From contig JALUXU010000022.1 of the NCBI GenBank assembly GCA_027013225.1, positions 1 through 64,000 of the forward strand: 64,000 nt of DNA, read 5' to 3'. A program made the translations under genes and the position numbers. The notes under the pieces were generated by a model. It saw only the letters and a program-made list of their open reading frames with translations. It did no database searches and was not told the DNA's origin. This stretch comes from Acidihalobacter sp. (GTDB lineage Bacteria; Pseudomonadota; Gammaproteobacteria; DSM-5130; Acidihalobacteraceae). Below, in pieces: positions 21,474 to 30,105 of this stretch. The first letter of the stretch is position 1; each line of letters begins with the position of its first letter.

Positions 21474-22220
21474 TCACGAAAGGCGTTGGCGCACAGTTTC
21501 GAACAGGCAGATTCCGGCGGCCACGGATACGTTCAGGCTTTCCATGCTCGGATCAATGGGAATGCGCACGCGCAGGTCACATGCCTTTGCTGTCAGCCGC
21601 CGCAAGCCGGCGCCTTCCGCTCCCAGCACCCACACCAGCGGAACCCGCAAATCCTGTGCGTACAGGCTTTCCTTGGCCGAGCCATCGGCGCCGATGACCC
21701 ATAGGCCGGATTTTTTCAAGGCTTCCAGAGCACGCACCAGATTGGTCACGCTGAAAAAAGGGACAATATCGGCCGCGCCGGAAGCCGCTTTGCGCGCCAC
21801 GGGAGTCAAGGTGGCCGCACGATCGCGCGGCGCGATCACTGCCAGCGCGCCTGCCGCCGCCGCGGTACGCAAACAGGCGCCAAGGTTGCGTGGATCGGTG
21901 ACGCCATCCAGAGCCAGCAGCAGGGGTGATCGGGCGGCTTCGACCCGTTCGAGCAACTCGGATTCACCAAGCGGCGGCAATGGGCGGTATTCGGCAACAA
22001 CGCCCTGGTGACGGCCATCGGCAACGCGCTTGTCCAACGCCTTGCGCGACCCGCTCTGCACGGACACGCCCTGGCTTCTCGCCTGTTCCGCCAGGGCTTG
22101 CAAGCGTTGATCGTTGCGGCCCGCGTCGATCATCACGCTGAGTACGCGCTCGGGCTCATGCGCAAGGGCCGCCTCGACCGCGTGAATGCCATGCAGCCAG
22201 ATCGTATGCTTGCCGCTCAT
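21474..22220 (-). CDS. rlmB: 23S rRNA (guanosine-2'-O)-methyltransferase RlmB
   Basis: SPOUT-family methyltransferase that methylates Gm2251 of 23S rRNA. The 248-residue protein starts IWLHGIHAVEAALAHEPERV (substrate-binding domain). It carries the knotted SAM site motifs LALDGVTDPRNLGACLRTA, PLVWVLGAEGAGLRRL and ESLNVSVAAGICLFE. It overlaps rnr by four bases (22217-22220), the classic rnr-rlmB arrangement. Confidence 0.95.
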   Translation of the reverse strand: MSGKHTIWLHGIHAVEAALAHEPERVLSVMIDAGRNDQRLQALAEQARSQGVSVQSGSRKALDKRVADGRHQGVVAEYRPLPPLGESELLERVEAARSPLLLALDGVTDPRNLGACLRTAAAAGALAVIAPRDRAATLTPVARKAASGAADIVPFFSVTNLVRALEALKKSGLWVIGADGSAKESLYAQDLRVPLVWVLGAEGAGLRRLTAKACDLRVRIPIDPSMESLNVSVAAGICLFETVRQRLS

Positions 22221-24487
22221 GCCTTTTTCCGCCGCTTACGGCTTGCGCCGCGCTTGCGTCTTGAATTGCTCTTTTTCGAAGTGGGCGATAACCGTTCTTC
22301 CCCTTCTTCCACCGGCACGAAATCGATTTTGCGTTCATCGAGATCGACTCTCGCCACTTGTACCCGTAAAGGATCGCCGAGCCGGTACACGCGTCCGCTG
22401 CGTTCGCCGCGCAAGCATTGGCCGATGGGGTCGAATTGATAGTAATCGTTGCGCAGCGCCGTCACATGCACCAGCCCTTCCACGTAAATGTCTTTTAACT
22501 GCACGAACAGGCCAAAGCTGGTAACAGTGCTGATAAGGCCGTCGAATTCACCGCCGAGTTTGTCTTGCATGTATTCGCACTTGAGCCAGTCGACCACATC
22601 GCGCACGGCTTCGTCGGCACGCCGCTCAGTCATGGAACAGTGTTCTCCGAGAGACACCATTTCGGCCTGGGTATAGTCGAATTCGGCCGGCTTGCGGCCG
22701 CTCAGGGCGTGGTAGATCCCGCGATGCACAAGAAGATCGGGATATCGCCGTATCGGCGAGGTGAAATGCGCGTAGGCCGGATGCGCGAGGCCGAAGTGGC
22801 CACTATTGTCCGGCGAATACACCGCTTGCTGTAAAGAGCGCATCAGCATCGTCTGGATCAGTTCCGCGTCAGGGCGGCCCTTTATCTGGCGCATCAAGGC
22901 GGCATAATCCTTCGGTGTGGGTGAATCGCCTCCTCCCAGGGTCAAGCCCATTCCGCCCAGAAAAGCGCGCAGTTTTTCCAGCCGCTCGATCGTGGGGCCT
23001 TCGTGGATGCGATACAGCGTGGGTATCTTGCGCCGGCCGAGGAATCGGGCGGCGGCCACATTGGCCACGATCATGCATTCTTCAATGAGTCGGTGGGCGT
23101 CGTTTCGCACCACCGGGACGATGCGTTCGATTTTCTGCTCTTCCCCGAAGACGATACGCGTTTCCTGAGTATCGAAATCTATCGCTCCGCGCCGGCGACG
23201 AGCGCGTGCCAGCGCTTTATAGAGCGCATACAAATCTTCCAGATGCGGCACCAGCGTCTCGCGGCGGCGTCGGGCGGGCAAACTGCGATCGACCAGGATT
23301 TCGGCCACTTCGGTATAGGTCAGGCGCGCGGCCGAGCGAATCACCGCAGGATAGAATTCATGAGTTTTCAGTGCACCGCCCTTGGAGATCTGCATGTCGG
23401 CCACCACCGCAAGGCGGTCGACCTCAGGATTGAGGGAACACAAACCGTTTGACAGAGCTTCGGGCAGCATGGGGATCACGCGGTTGGGAAAATAGACCGA
23501 GGTGCCCCGCTTGGCCGCTTCTTCATCGAGAGCGCTATCCTTGCGCACATAATGACTCACGTCGGCAATCGCCACCACAAGACGCCAGCCACCCTCTGGC
23601 AAGGGTTCACAATAAACGGCATCGTCGAAATCGCGGGCATCCTCGCCATCGATGGTAACCAGCGGCAACGCCCGAAGATCCACCCTTCCCCGCTTGTCTT
23701 CTTCAGCCACTTCGCTGTCCAAGGCGTGCGCCACGTCCTCGACGATTTCCGGCCATTCGAACGGCAGCTCGAAACTGCGCACGGCGATATCCACCTCCAT
23801 TCCGGGCGCCATGTGATCACCCAGGATCTCTACAACGCGCCCGATGGGCTGCTTGTGCTTGCTCGGCTGTTCAACGATCGCCGCCAGCACGATTTGACCG
23901 TTGCGCGCTCCCATCGTGGCTTCAGGCGGAATCAGCACGTCCAAAGTGAGACGCTTGTTGTCGGGAGAGACGTAGGCCACGCCATGCTCTTCGAAAAAAC
24001 GCCCCACCACTTGATGGGTGTTGCGTTCCAGCACCTCAATTACGGCGCCTTCCTGGCGTCCGCGATGATCGACGCCCATGATGCGCACCACCGCCCGATC
24101 GCCATGAAAAAGCCTTCTCATTTGCCGGGGAGCGAGAAACACGTCATCACCGCCTTCATCCGGCGACAAAAACCCGAAACCATCGGGATGAGCGATCACC
24201 CGCCCGCGCACCAACCCCTTCTCGCTTACCGGAAGGAAAGCCCCCTTGCGGTTGCGCACCACTTGCCCATCCCGCTGCATGGCGCGCAAGCGCCTGTCCA
24301 GCGCTTCCAGATCCACCGGCTCGCTCAAAGCCAAGGTCTCGGCAAGAGATTCGAAATCCAGCGGCCCTTCAGCCTCGTCGAGCACCTGAAGGATCATTTC
24401 GCGACTGGGTATGGGACGCGCATATTTGGAAGCCTCGCGCTCGGCATGAGGATCTCTTGGTGTTTCCCTCGTTTTCTGCTTTTTCAT
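22217..24487 (-). CDS. rnr: Ribonuclease R
   Basis: 3'-5' exoribonuclease able to degrade structured RNA. The 756-residue protein has a winged-helix N-terminus, cold-shock domains (RGRVIAHPDGFGFL), the RNB catalytic motif DGEDARDFDDAVYCEP (about 280-295, metal-binding Asp residues intact), an S1 domain (GLFVQLKDIYVEGLVHV) and a lysine/arginine-rich tail (RRKRGASRKRRKKA). ATG at 24487 follows an AAAGGAA ribosome site. It is first in the rnr-rlmB unit with a probable promoter at 24531-24558. Confidence 0.96.
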   Translation of the reverse strand: MKKQKTRETPRDPHAEREASKYARPIPSREMILQVLDEAEGPLDFESLAETLALSEPVDLEALDRRLRAMQRDGQVVRNRKGAFLPVSEKGLVRGRVIAHPDGFGFLSPDEGGDDVFLAPRQMRRLFHGDRAVVRIMGVDHRGRQEGAVIEVLERNTHQVVGRFFEEHGVAYVSPDNKRLTLDVLIPPEATMGARNGQIVLAAIVEQPSKHKQPIGRVVEILGDHMAPGMEVDIAVRSFELPFEWPEIVEDVAHALDSEVAEEDKRGRVDLRALPLVTIDGEDARDFDDAVYCEPLPEGGWRLVVAIADVSHYVRKDSALDEEAAKRGTSVYFPNRVIPMLPEALSNGLCSLNPEVDRLAVVADMQISKGGALKTHEFYPAVIRSAARLTYTEVAEILVDRSLPARRRRETLVPHLEDLYALYKALARARRRRGAIDFDTQETRIVFGEEQKIERIVPVVRNDAHRLIEECMIVANVAAARFLGRRKIPTLYRIHEGPTIERLEKLRAFLGGMGLTLGGGDSPTPKDYAALMRQIKGRPDAELIQTMLMRSLQQAVYSPDNSGHFGLAHPAYAHFTSPIRRYPDLLVHRGIYHALSGRKPAEFDYTQAEMVSLGEHCSMTERRADEAVRDVVDWLKCEYMQDKLGGEFDGLISTVTSFGLFVQLKDIYVEGLVHVTALRNDYYQFDPIGQCLRGERSGRVYRLGDPLRVQVARVDLDERKIDFVPVEEGEERLSPTSKKSNSRRKRGASRKRRKKA

Positions 24488-24530
24488 ATAAATTCCTTTA
24501 ATTGATTATTCCATCTGTATGTATTCAAAC

Positions 24531-24558
24531 GTTATATTCGGATCAATCGTCATAACAA
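24531..24558 (-). promoter_or_regulatory. Predicted sigma-70 promoter for rnr
   Basis: Minus-strand TTGTTA and TATAAC are separated by 16 bases, about 45 bases before the rnr ATG. Confidence 0.45.
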
Positions 24559-24733
24559 CGCTTCTGGACAAGTGGAAAAACGCTCCGCTCTCCGCTTGCT
24601 GAAGTCGCGCTCGTCCGGGCATTGCCCGCAGACTTGATAGGTTTCGTTGCTCACTGTGTGACTGCTCACACACGAATAGGTTCGTTATAGTTTTTCAAGA
24701 TAGCCATTGGTTGAATAACGACATGATAACGAA
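24559..24733. other. Intergenic region between rnr and tRNA-Leu
   Basis: No open frame of note. A small hairpin TGTGTG-actgct-CACACA is present near 24655-24675. The rest shows nothing I recognise. Confidence 0.5.
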
Positions 24734-24762
24734 TTGACAAGTGCAAAGGGACATTGTAAATT
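24734..24762 (+). promoter_or_regulatory. Promoter of tRNA-Leu(CAG)
   Basis: TTGACA and TAAATT are spaced by 17 bases, with the -10 ending 15 bases before the mature tRNA. The GC-rich discriminator that follows (gcgcg) is typical of stringently controlled stable-RNA promoters. Confidence 0.75.
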
Positions 24763-24777
24763 GCGCGTCTTGGCACT

Positions 24778-24864
24778 GCCGAGGTGGCGGAATTGGTAGA
24801 CGCGCTAGCTTCAGGTGCTAGTGGGGGAAACCCCGTGGAGGTTCAAGTCCTCTCCTCGGCACCA
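24778..24864 (+). tRNA. tRNA-Leu(CAG)
   Basis: An 87-base cloverleaf including encoded CCA. The acceptor stem GCCGAGG/CCTCGGC is complementary, the D-arm GGCGGAATTGGTAGACGCGC is standard for leucine tRNA, the anticodon loop reads CAG, a long variable arm (GTGGGGGAAACCCCGT) marks a class II tRNA, and GTTCAAGTCC forms the T-arm. The final A of CCA is the first base of an ATG that opens the frame of the next gene, but that gene's start is more likely at 24897. Confidence 0.97.
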
Positions 24865-24896
24865 TGCAATCAAGACTTTTCTTCGCAGCCCGCCCA

Positions 24897-25421
24897 ATGC
24901 CTTTCCTGTACCGCGAATCCCTGGCCACTCCCATCGGCAATGTGGAAATCATCACCGATGACAAAGAACGAGTGGTTTCCATCGATTTCGAGCAACCACT
25001 CGAATCCGCGAGTTATCCGCCACGCCCATCGGCCTCTAGTGCAATGCGGGCGCTCGTGTGGTATTTCAATGGTGCTCTGGATGTACTGCAGGAAGATTTT
25101 ACCTTTGCACCCTGCGGCACATCGTTCCAGAACACTATCTGGCGCGCGTTACAGGAAATTCCCGCCGGTCAAACAATCAGCTACGCTGAACTGGCTAGGC
25201 GCGCCGGCAAGCCACGAGCGGCGCGCGCCGCTGGCCTGGCCAATGGCGCCAACCCGTTCCCCATTCTGATCCCCTGCCATCGCGTGATCAGGGCGGATGG
25301 GGGGCTGGGAGGCTACAGCAGCGGCGTCGAACGAAAACGTTGGCTGCTACGACATGAAGGTGTCGAATTTGACGGCAACGACATCCTGCGATCCAAATCC
25401 AATCCATCAAAACAATCGTAA
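24897..25421 (+). CDS. ogt: Methylated-DNA-protein cysteine methyltransferase (Ogt/MGMT)
   Basis: Suicide repair enzyme that moves an alkyl group from O6-alkylguanine to its own cysteine. The 174-residue protein has the active-site PCHRV motif (Cys127) and the helix-turn-helix GQTISYAELARRAGKPRAAR. The start at 24897 (MPFLYRESLATPIGNVEI) is chosen by homology; the alternative ATG at 24864 shares a base with tRNA-Leu. Only five bases separate it from the acetyltransferase gene, so the two are probably cotranscribed. Confidence 0.9.
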   Translation: MPFLYRESLATPIGNVEIITDDKERVVSIDFEQPLESASYPPRPSASSAMRALVWYFNGALDVLQEDFTFAPCGTSFQNTIWRALQEIPAGQTISYAELARRAGKPRAARAAGLANGANPFPILIPCHRVIRADGGLGGYSSGVERKRWLLRHEGVEFDGNDILRSKSNPSKQS

Positions 25422-25426
25422 CCCCC

Positions 25427-25912
25427 TTGATACGGGCAGCCGTAAAATCCGATGTGGACAGGATCGCGGCGATCTATAACTTCTATGTCCAAAATACGAC
25501 AATCACCTTCGAAGAACTTGAAATAGATGCCGCGCAGATGGCATCGCGAATCACTGCCGTGAGCCAGGCTAATCTTCCATGGCTGGTGGCCACTGAAGGC
25601 TCAAAACTCTTGGGTTATGCCTACGCAGCACCCTGGCATTCGCGCTCCGCATACCGTTTCACGGTCGAGAGCACCATCTATCTGGCGCCCGGTTCTATTG
25701 GTTGCGGTCTGGGCACCACCCTCTACCATGCATTGTTCGCGTATCTGCGAAAATGCGGCGTTCATACCGTCATCGCCAGCATCGCCTTACCCAATGCCGC
25801 AAGCGTCAACTTGCATGAAAAATTCGGAATGAAAAAGACTGGTTGTTTCCGTGAGGCCGGATATAAATTCGGACGTTGGATTGATGTGGGCTATTGGCAA
25901 ATTTTGCTTTAG
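25427..25912 (+). CDS. GNAT acetyltransferase, phosphinothricin-acetyltransferase-like
   Basis: A 161-residue GNAT protein similar to the Bar/Pat/YncA group: IRAAVKSDVDRIAAIYNFYV at the start, then TFEELEID, GYAYAAPWHSRSAYRFTVE, and the acetyl-CoA loop GCGLGTTLYHALF. The family acetylates amino-acid analogues such as phosphinothricin or methionine sulfoximine; the true substrate is unknown. The start is TTG (25427), five bases after the ogt stop, since no ATG gives the conserved N-terminus. Confidence 0.85.
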   Translation: MIRAAVKSDVDRIAAIYNFYVQNTTITFEELEIDAAQMASRITAVSQANLPWLVATEGSKLLGYAYAAPWHSRSAYRFTVESTIYLAPGSIGCGLGTTLYHALFAYLRKCGVHTVIASIALPNAASVNLHEKFGMKKTGCFREAGYKFGRWIDVGYWQILL

Positions 25913-25960
25913 CAATGCATTGCAACGATGTTCACGAAAATCCAATTCAAGGAAAATATC

Positions 25961-27154
25961 ATGTTCGCACACGTCAAACCCTATGAGGGCGACCCTATCC
26001 TCAGCCTCATGGAGCGATTCCTCCTCGACCGCAGACCGCACAAAATCAATCTTTCCATTGGCTATTATTACGATGAGAACGGCCAGGTGCCTCCGTTCAA
26101 GGCCGTGGCCGCAGCGAGCGAATCTTTGCGCGAAGCATGGCGGAATGCTTCTCTTTATCTACCCATGGAAGGGCTGCCCGCTTACCGCGACGGTGTACAG
26201 CGTCTGCTGTTCGGGTATGACGCAAAAGCAACAGAACATGAGCGTATCGCCACAATCCAGACGGTAGGTGGTTCCGGGGCGCTCAGGATCGGCGCTGACT
26301 TCCTCAAGCGGCATTTTCCCCAGTCAGGCGTGTGGGTGAGCGACCCGACCTGGGAAAACCATGTGGGTATTTTTTCCGCCGCAGGGTTCGATGTAAACAA
26401 CTATCCCTACTTCGATCAGCGAACACGGAACGTGAATGCCCAGGCAATGCTCGAGACGATTTCCGGCTTGCCACCGCGCAGCATTCTCTTGCTTCACCCC
26501 TGTTGTCACAATCCTACCGGAGCCGACCTCACGAAAAGCCAATGGGATCAAGTCATTGACATCATCGAAGAACGCCACTTAATCGCCTTCCTGGATATAG
26601 CCTATCAGGGATTTGGCGAGGGACTTGAAGAGGACGCCTATGCCATCCGTGCCCTGGCCGAGCGCGATCTGCCGTTTCTGGTCGCAAATTCTTTTTCGAA
26701 AATATTTTCTTTGTATGGAGAACGTGTCGGCGGGCTGTCTGTTTTTTGCGAAAACAGTGCCTCCGCTGAAAAGGTTCTAGGGCAGCTGAAATACGCCGTA
26801 CGCTGCATTTACTCCAGTCCACCTCGTCACGGTGCAGAAATTGTGACGATGATACTCTCTGACCAAGCTCTTTACGCCAATTGGACAGACGAACTCGAAG
26901 GTATGCGCCTGCGCCTGCTGAAAATGCGTACTCAGCTTGCCCAACTGCTCAGCGAGCGCGTGCCCGAGCAGAACTTCGACTATCTGGTGCGCCAACGCGG
27001 GCTGTTCAGTTATACCGGACTTGCTACCGAACAAGTCGAGCGTCTCCAGGAAGAGTTCGGAATCTACGTGCTTTCCAGCGGTCGGCTTTGCGTGGGCGGT
27101 ATCAACCAGGGCAATATCGCACGCGTGGCCGATGCCCTCGCGGCCGTGATGTGA
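25961..27154 (+). CDS. Aromatic/aspartate aminotransferase (class I, TyrB/AspC-like)
   Basis: PLP-dependent aminotransferase of 397 residues, the length of E. coli TyrB and AspC. It matches them through the N-terminal [20 protein letters not shown], the [12 protein letters not shown] loop and the PLP-lysine region [15 protein letters not shown]. Whether it prefers aspartate or aromatic substrates cannot be decided from sequence. The ATG at 25961 follows AAGGA by eight bases; a longer frame starting at 25928 adds nothing conserved. Confidence 0.9.
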   Translation: MFAHVKPYEGDPILSLMERFLLDRRPHKINLSIGYYYDENGQVPPFKAVAAASESLREAWRNASLYLPMEGLPAYRDGVQRLLFGYDAKATEHERIATIQTVGGSGALRIGADFLKRHFPQSGVWVSDPTWENHVGIFSAAGFDVNNYPYFDQRTRNVNAQAMLETISGLPPRSILLLHPCCHNPTGADLTKSQWDQVIDIIEERHLIAFLDIAYQGFGEGLEEDAYAIRALAERDLPFLVANSFSKIFSLYGERVGGLSVFCENSASAEKVLGQLKYAVRCIYSSPPRHGAEIVTMILSDQALYANWTDELEGMRLRLLKMRTQLAQLLSERVPEQNFDYLVRQRGLFSYTGLATEQVERLQEEFGIYVLSSGRLCVGGINQGNIARVADALAAVM

Positions 27155-27205
27155 AAGACGGCTACTACGGAGAATAATCGGTGAAAATCGTTTTCGATCA
27201 ATTAT

Positions 27206-27857
27206 ATGATTTTAATAACACTATCAACCATCGTTGCCGCGATAAGCATGATCGAAAACAGTGTCAGCGCAGTTATTGGCGCAATGGTGATCGCGCCTTT
27301 ACTCGACCCCAATGTGGCGCTAGCCTTTGGTTCTTCCCTTGGGGGGATCTTAAATTGATGCGCAAAGCCGCATTTTCACTGCTGGCTGGCCTCTCTCTAG
27401 CCATCGTCCTTAGCGCACTAATCGGACTGGCTTGACCCTATCCTCTGAATAGTCATGAGTTGCTTTCCCGTATCACACCAAATTACGAAGCTATCGCTCT
27501 GGCGCTCGCATCTGGCGCCGCGGCCGCCCCCTCTCGTTGACCACAGGCCTTTCCAGCGTGATGGTCGGCGTTATGGTGGCCGTTGCCTTGCTTCCTCCAG
27601 CATCGGCGCTCGGCTTGTTTCTGGGCGCGCATGAGTTCGCCTTTGCCAGCGCCGCCACTTTATTGCGGGCCGTGAATGCGGTTTGTGTCAATCTAGCCTG
27701 TAAACTCGTTTTCCTAGCCAAAACCATTCTCCCCCGAACGTGGGTCGAGAAAGAACGCGCCAAACGATCTACCTTGATCTATTTTATCGTCTGGAGCGTC
27801 ACCCTTGGCTTGCTTATTCTTATCATCTTTTTCAGGAACAAGACATTGCATGGATGA
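27206..27857 (+). pseudogene. DUF389-family membrane protein, frameshifted remnant
   Basis: Joined across frames, the region reads like a DUF389 membrane protein: AVIGAMVIAPLLDPNVALAF (frame 1), then KLMRKAAFSLLAGLSLAIV (frame 2), then ELLSRITPNYEAIALALASG, then TTGLSSVMVGVMVAVALLPP and a final helix. At least three lesions are visible: a shift near 27343 (run of Gs), an in-frame TGA at 27433-27435, and a shift near 27527 (run of Cs in gccgcccc). The usual N-terminal domain is also missing. Family members are inner-membrane proteins of unknown function. It is unlikely to be functional unless the indels are sequencing errors. Confidence 0.8.
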
Positions 27858-27995
27858 CGCCATCGCGCGTTGCTGACTGCTAAGGCGCCCTGCAATATTC
27901 CCAGGATTTCTTCAGGCATGAGCACAGATTTTCGCGCCTCCGAGTTTTCTGAGGCTGTTATAATCGATCGGTGCGGAGACGGCTCGCTAAAAGAT

Positions 27996-28021
27996 AAAAA
28001 AAAGGGCGCATATGCGCCCTT
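27996..28021 (-). terminator. Minus-strand terminator-like hairpin
   Basis: AAGGGCGCATATGCGCCCTT is a perfect palindrome, followed on the minus strand by eight Ts. It lies 550 bases beyond the last liv gene and could be a back-up terminator for that operon; it faces the convergent DUF389 remnant. Confidence 0.6.
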
Positions 28022-28436
28022 AAGCAGGAGGAGTCGACCAGGATCACAGAGAGACACTTTGAGATCCCAATCTTAATAATGCAGGAGCCGTGCCATGATG
28101 GAAATGTCCGGCCCGATTTTTTATTCGGTTGCCGACAAAACCCAATAACTTCTTGAATAACAGATATATTTTTGTATATTCTAAAATGGAAGCCAATCCA
28201 GCAAACATTGCTGGCACTCTCATACCGATTTAGCCGCCCTCAAGATTATATAGTGTATTATCAATAGGTTGTCTCGATAAGGCCGGCAGCTACCCGAGGA
28301 TCCCATTACAACATGACCATTGATCCCCGAGAATAAAACATTCTGGCTTGAGATGTGGCGAATTGTGCATGCCAAGCGATCATGCACCAAAATTGCCCAC
28401 AGGTATGAAGAAACATTTGGGTGGAGTTTTATCTAG
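28022..28436. other. Intergenic region downstream of the liv operon
   Basis: No coding frame I would support. It contains a 7-bp hairpin GTGCATG...CATGCAC (28365-28387) and the 13-mer TATTATCAATAGG (28256-28268), which recurs at 36354-36366. AT-rich from about 28130 to 28270. Confidence 0.4.
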
Positions 28437-28460
28437 AGAAAACCCGGGGTTGCCCCCGGG
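28437..28460 (-). terminator. Terminator of the liv operon
   Basis: CCCGGGG-gcaa-CCCCGGG followed by TTTTCT on the minus strand, 110 bases after the last liv gene stop. Confidence 0.7.
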
Positions 28461-28569
28461 GCATTACAATTTCCAAACTGAGTGACCTGTCAGATTCAGG
28501 GAGAATCGAATCAACCATAGTGAAGAATTGTCGCTACGCTCCCCAAATCCGGCAGGCTCTTGGAAAGAC

Positions 28570-29841
28570 TTATTTCAAACCAAGTTCTTTGGTGATTTTG
28601 GCAATTTGCCCGGGCGACATTGTTTCAACATCCACGATCTTGCCTTTCTTCACCCGCCACACGACTTCCGGTCCGGTCACGTCACCATACTTGTTGAACT
28701 GCAAGGTACCTGAGGCTCCAATATAACGGATGGGCTTTCCTTCGGCTAACAACATCCGGGCCTTTTTGAACCCCTTGATGCTTGCCAAAATCGGCGTGCC
28801 TTTGGGGTTCTCGGTCACGTCCCGGATGTGATCCTTGATGCATGTGCCAGTACTGCATTTGCCCGCTTCCATGGCCAACGCGATGACGGCCACGGCATCG
28901 TATGTGTTGGTGTCATAGGGCTGGGTAAAGCCATGGCCATACATACGCTTGAAGGCGGCTTTGACCAGCGGCAGGCTCTTCGTTTTAGTGCTCCCAGGAA
29001 CGGTCCCCCAGACATGGCCGTCGAGGTATTTGGCGCCCACATTGTTAACGAACTGAGGTGAATTCAATGCGTCGGGAAACAGGTAAGTATTGGCGCCGCC
29101 ATTGCTGATCCATTCCCGCATGATAGTCGCGCCTTCAGTGGGATAGCCCACCAGGAACAAGGCCTGCGGATTACCTTGTAAAGCCTGAGTCACCTCAGAG
29201 CGATAGGAAGGTTGCTTTGGATTGTAAGGGACCATGGCGGTTACAGTATCACCGTAGGCGGTAAAAGCCTGCTTGAATCGATTGGCCAGGCCGATGCCAT
29301 AGGGATTGTTCAGATAAATGACTGCCACGCGCTTGAGCTTGGCCTGGGAGTGGGCGACATACGCCATGGCGACGCCCTGCAACGCATCCGAAGGCGCAGT
29401 ACGGAACCAGTAACCGCCAGTTTTCCCTTCCTTGGCAAGCTGAGTGAAGGCCGGCGAAGTGGAGCCGGGGGAAATCTGCACTACCTTGCTGGGTGCGGTT
29501 ACGGAAGTAAGAATGGCCATGGACACGCCGCTGGACAGGGCACCGACAATCGCCGGAACATGCGAAATGTCGACCAGCTTCTTGGCGGCATCGACCGCGA
29601 TCGCAGGCTGTGTCTGGGAATCGGCAATCTTGAGCTGCAAGGTGCAGCCATTGATTCCCCCCGCCTTGTTAAATTGAGCGGCCGCCAGTTGGGCTGTCTT
29701 GACGTTTTCCTGCCCCAGAACGCCCAGAGAGCCGGTAAGTGGCATGACGACGCCAATCGGGCTGGTGCATGCGGCATGAGCGGCCAAAGGCATGGCGCCC
29801 AGAGCGACGCTAACTGCCAAACCAAGATAAGTTTTGCGCAT
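28570..29841 (-). CDS. Branched-chain amino-acid ABC transporter substrate-binding protein (copy 1)
   Basis: Periplasmic LivK/LivJ-type (type I fold) binding protein of 423 residues. A signal peptide (MRKTYLGLAVSVALGAMPLAAHA) precedes the mature CTSPIGVVMPLTGSLGVLGQ. Binding-lobe motifs VPAIVGALSSGVSMAILTSV and ISPGSTSPAFT are clear. The ATG at 29841 is preceded by GGAGGA. It is the last gene of the operon and a tandem paralogue of the gene at 30106-31374; the two share long near-identical stretches (e.g. EGKTGGYWFRTAPSDALQ). The ligand may be a branched-chain amino acid, but relatives also bind amides or urea. Confidence 0.88.
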   Translation of the reverse strand: MRKTYLGLAVSVALGAMPLAAHAACTSPIGVVMPLTGSLGVLGQENVKTAQLAAAQFNKAGGINGCTLQLKIADSQTQPAIAVDAAKKLVDISHVPAIVGALSSGVSMAILTSVTAPSKVVQISPGSTSPAFTQLAKEGKTGGYWFRTAPSDALQGVAMAYVAHSQAKLKRVAVIYLNNPYGIGLANRFKQAFTAYGDTVTAMVPYNPKQPSYRSEVTQALQGNPQALFLVGYPTEGATIMREWISNGGANTYLFPDALNSPQFVNNVGAKYLDGHVWGTVPGSTKTKSLPLVKAAFKRMYGHGFTQPYDTNTYDAVAVIALAMEAGKCSTGTCIKDHIRDVTENPKGTPILASIKGFKKARMLLAEGKPIRYIGASGTLQFNKYGDVTGPEVVWRVKKGKIVDVETMSPGQIAKITKELGLK

Positions 29842-30056
29842 AGTATTTCCTCCGCGGATAACTGTGTGGTGAGATTCCTGGCGATGGAGTCGGGTCGTTG
29901 GCTTTGGCAAACAAACAAAAACCTCAGCCACAACTCAAACGTGTAGTCCCCTTCACTCAGAACAAACAAATCCAGCAAACATGCATACTGGATTCTTCAT
30001 TCGCCAACTGACTGACGAATTGAAGAGCTTCTGCATCATCAAGCAAACACACCAAA

Positions 30057-30091
30057 CCATCGGCCGTGTCCATGTTCACCACAGCCGATGG
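30057..30091 (-). repeat. Hairpin between the two binding-protein genes
   Basis: CCATCGGC (30057-30064) pairs with GCCGATGG (30084-30091), and the loop has further weak pairing. On the minus strand a TTT follows. It lies just past the stop of the upstream binding protein, where it could act as a partial terminator or mRNA stabiliser. Confidence 0.5.
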
Positions 30092-30105
30092 GAGGCGTCG
30101 CTAGC

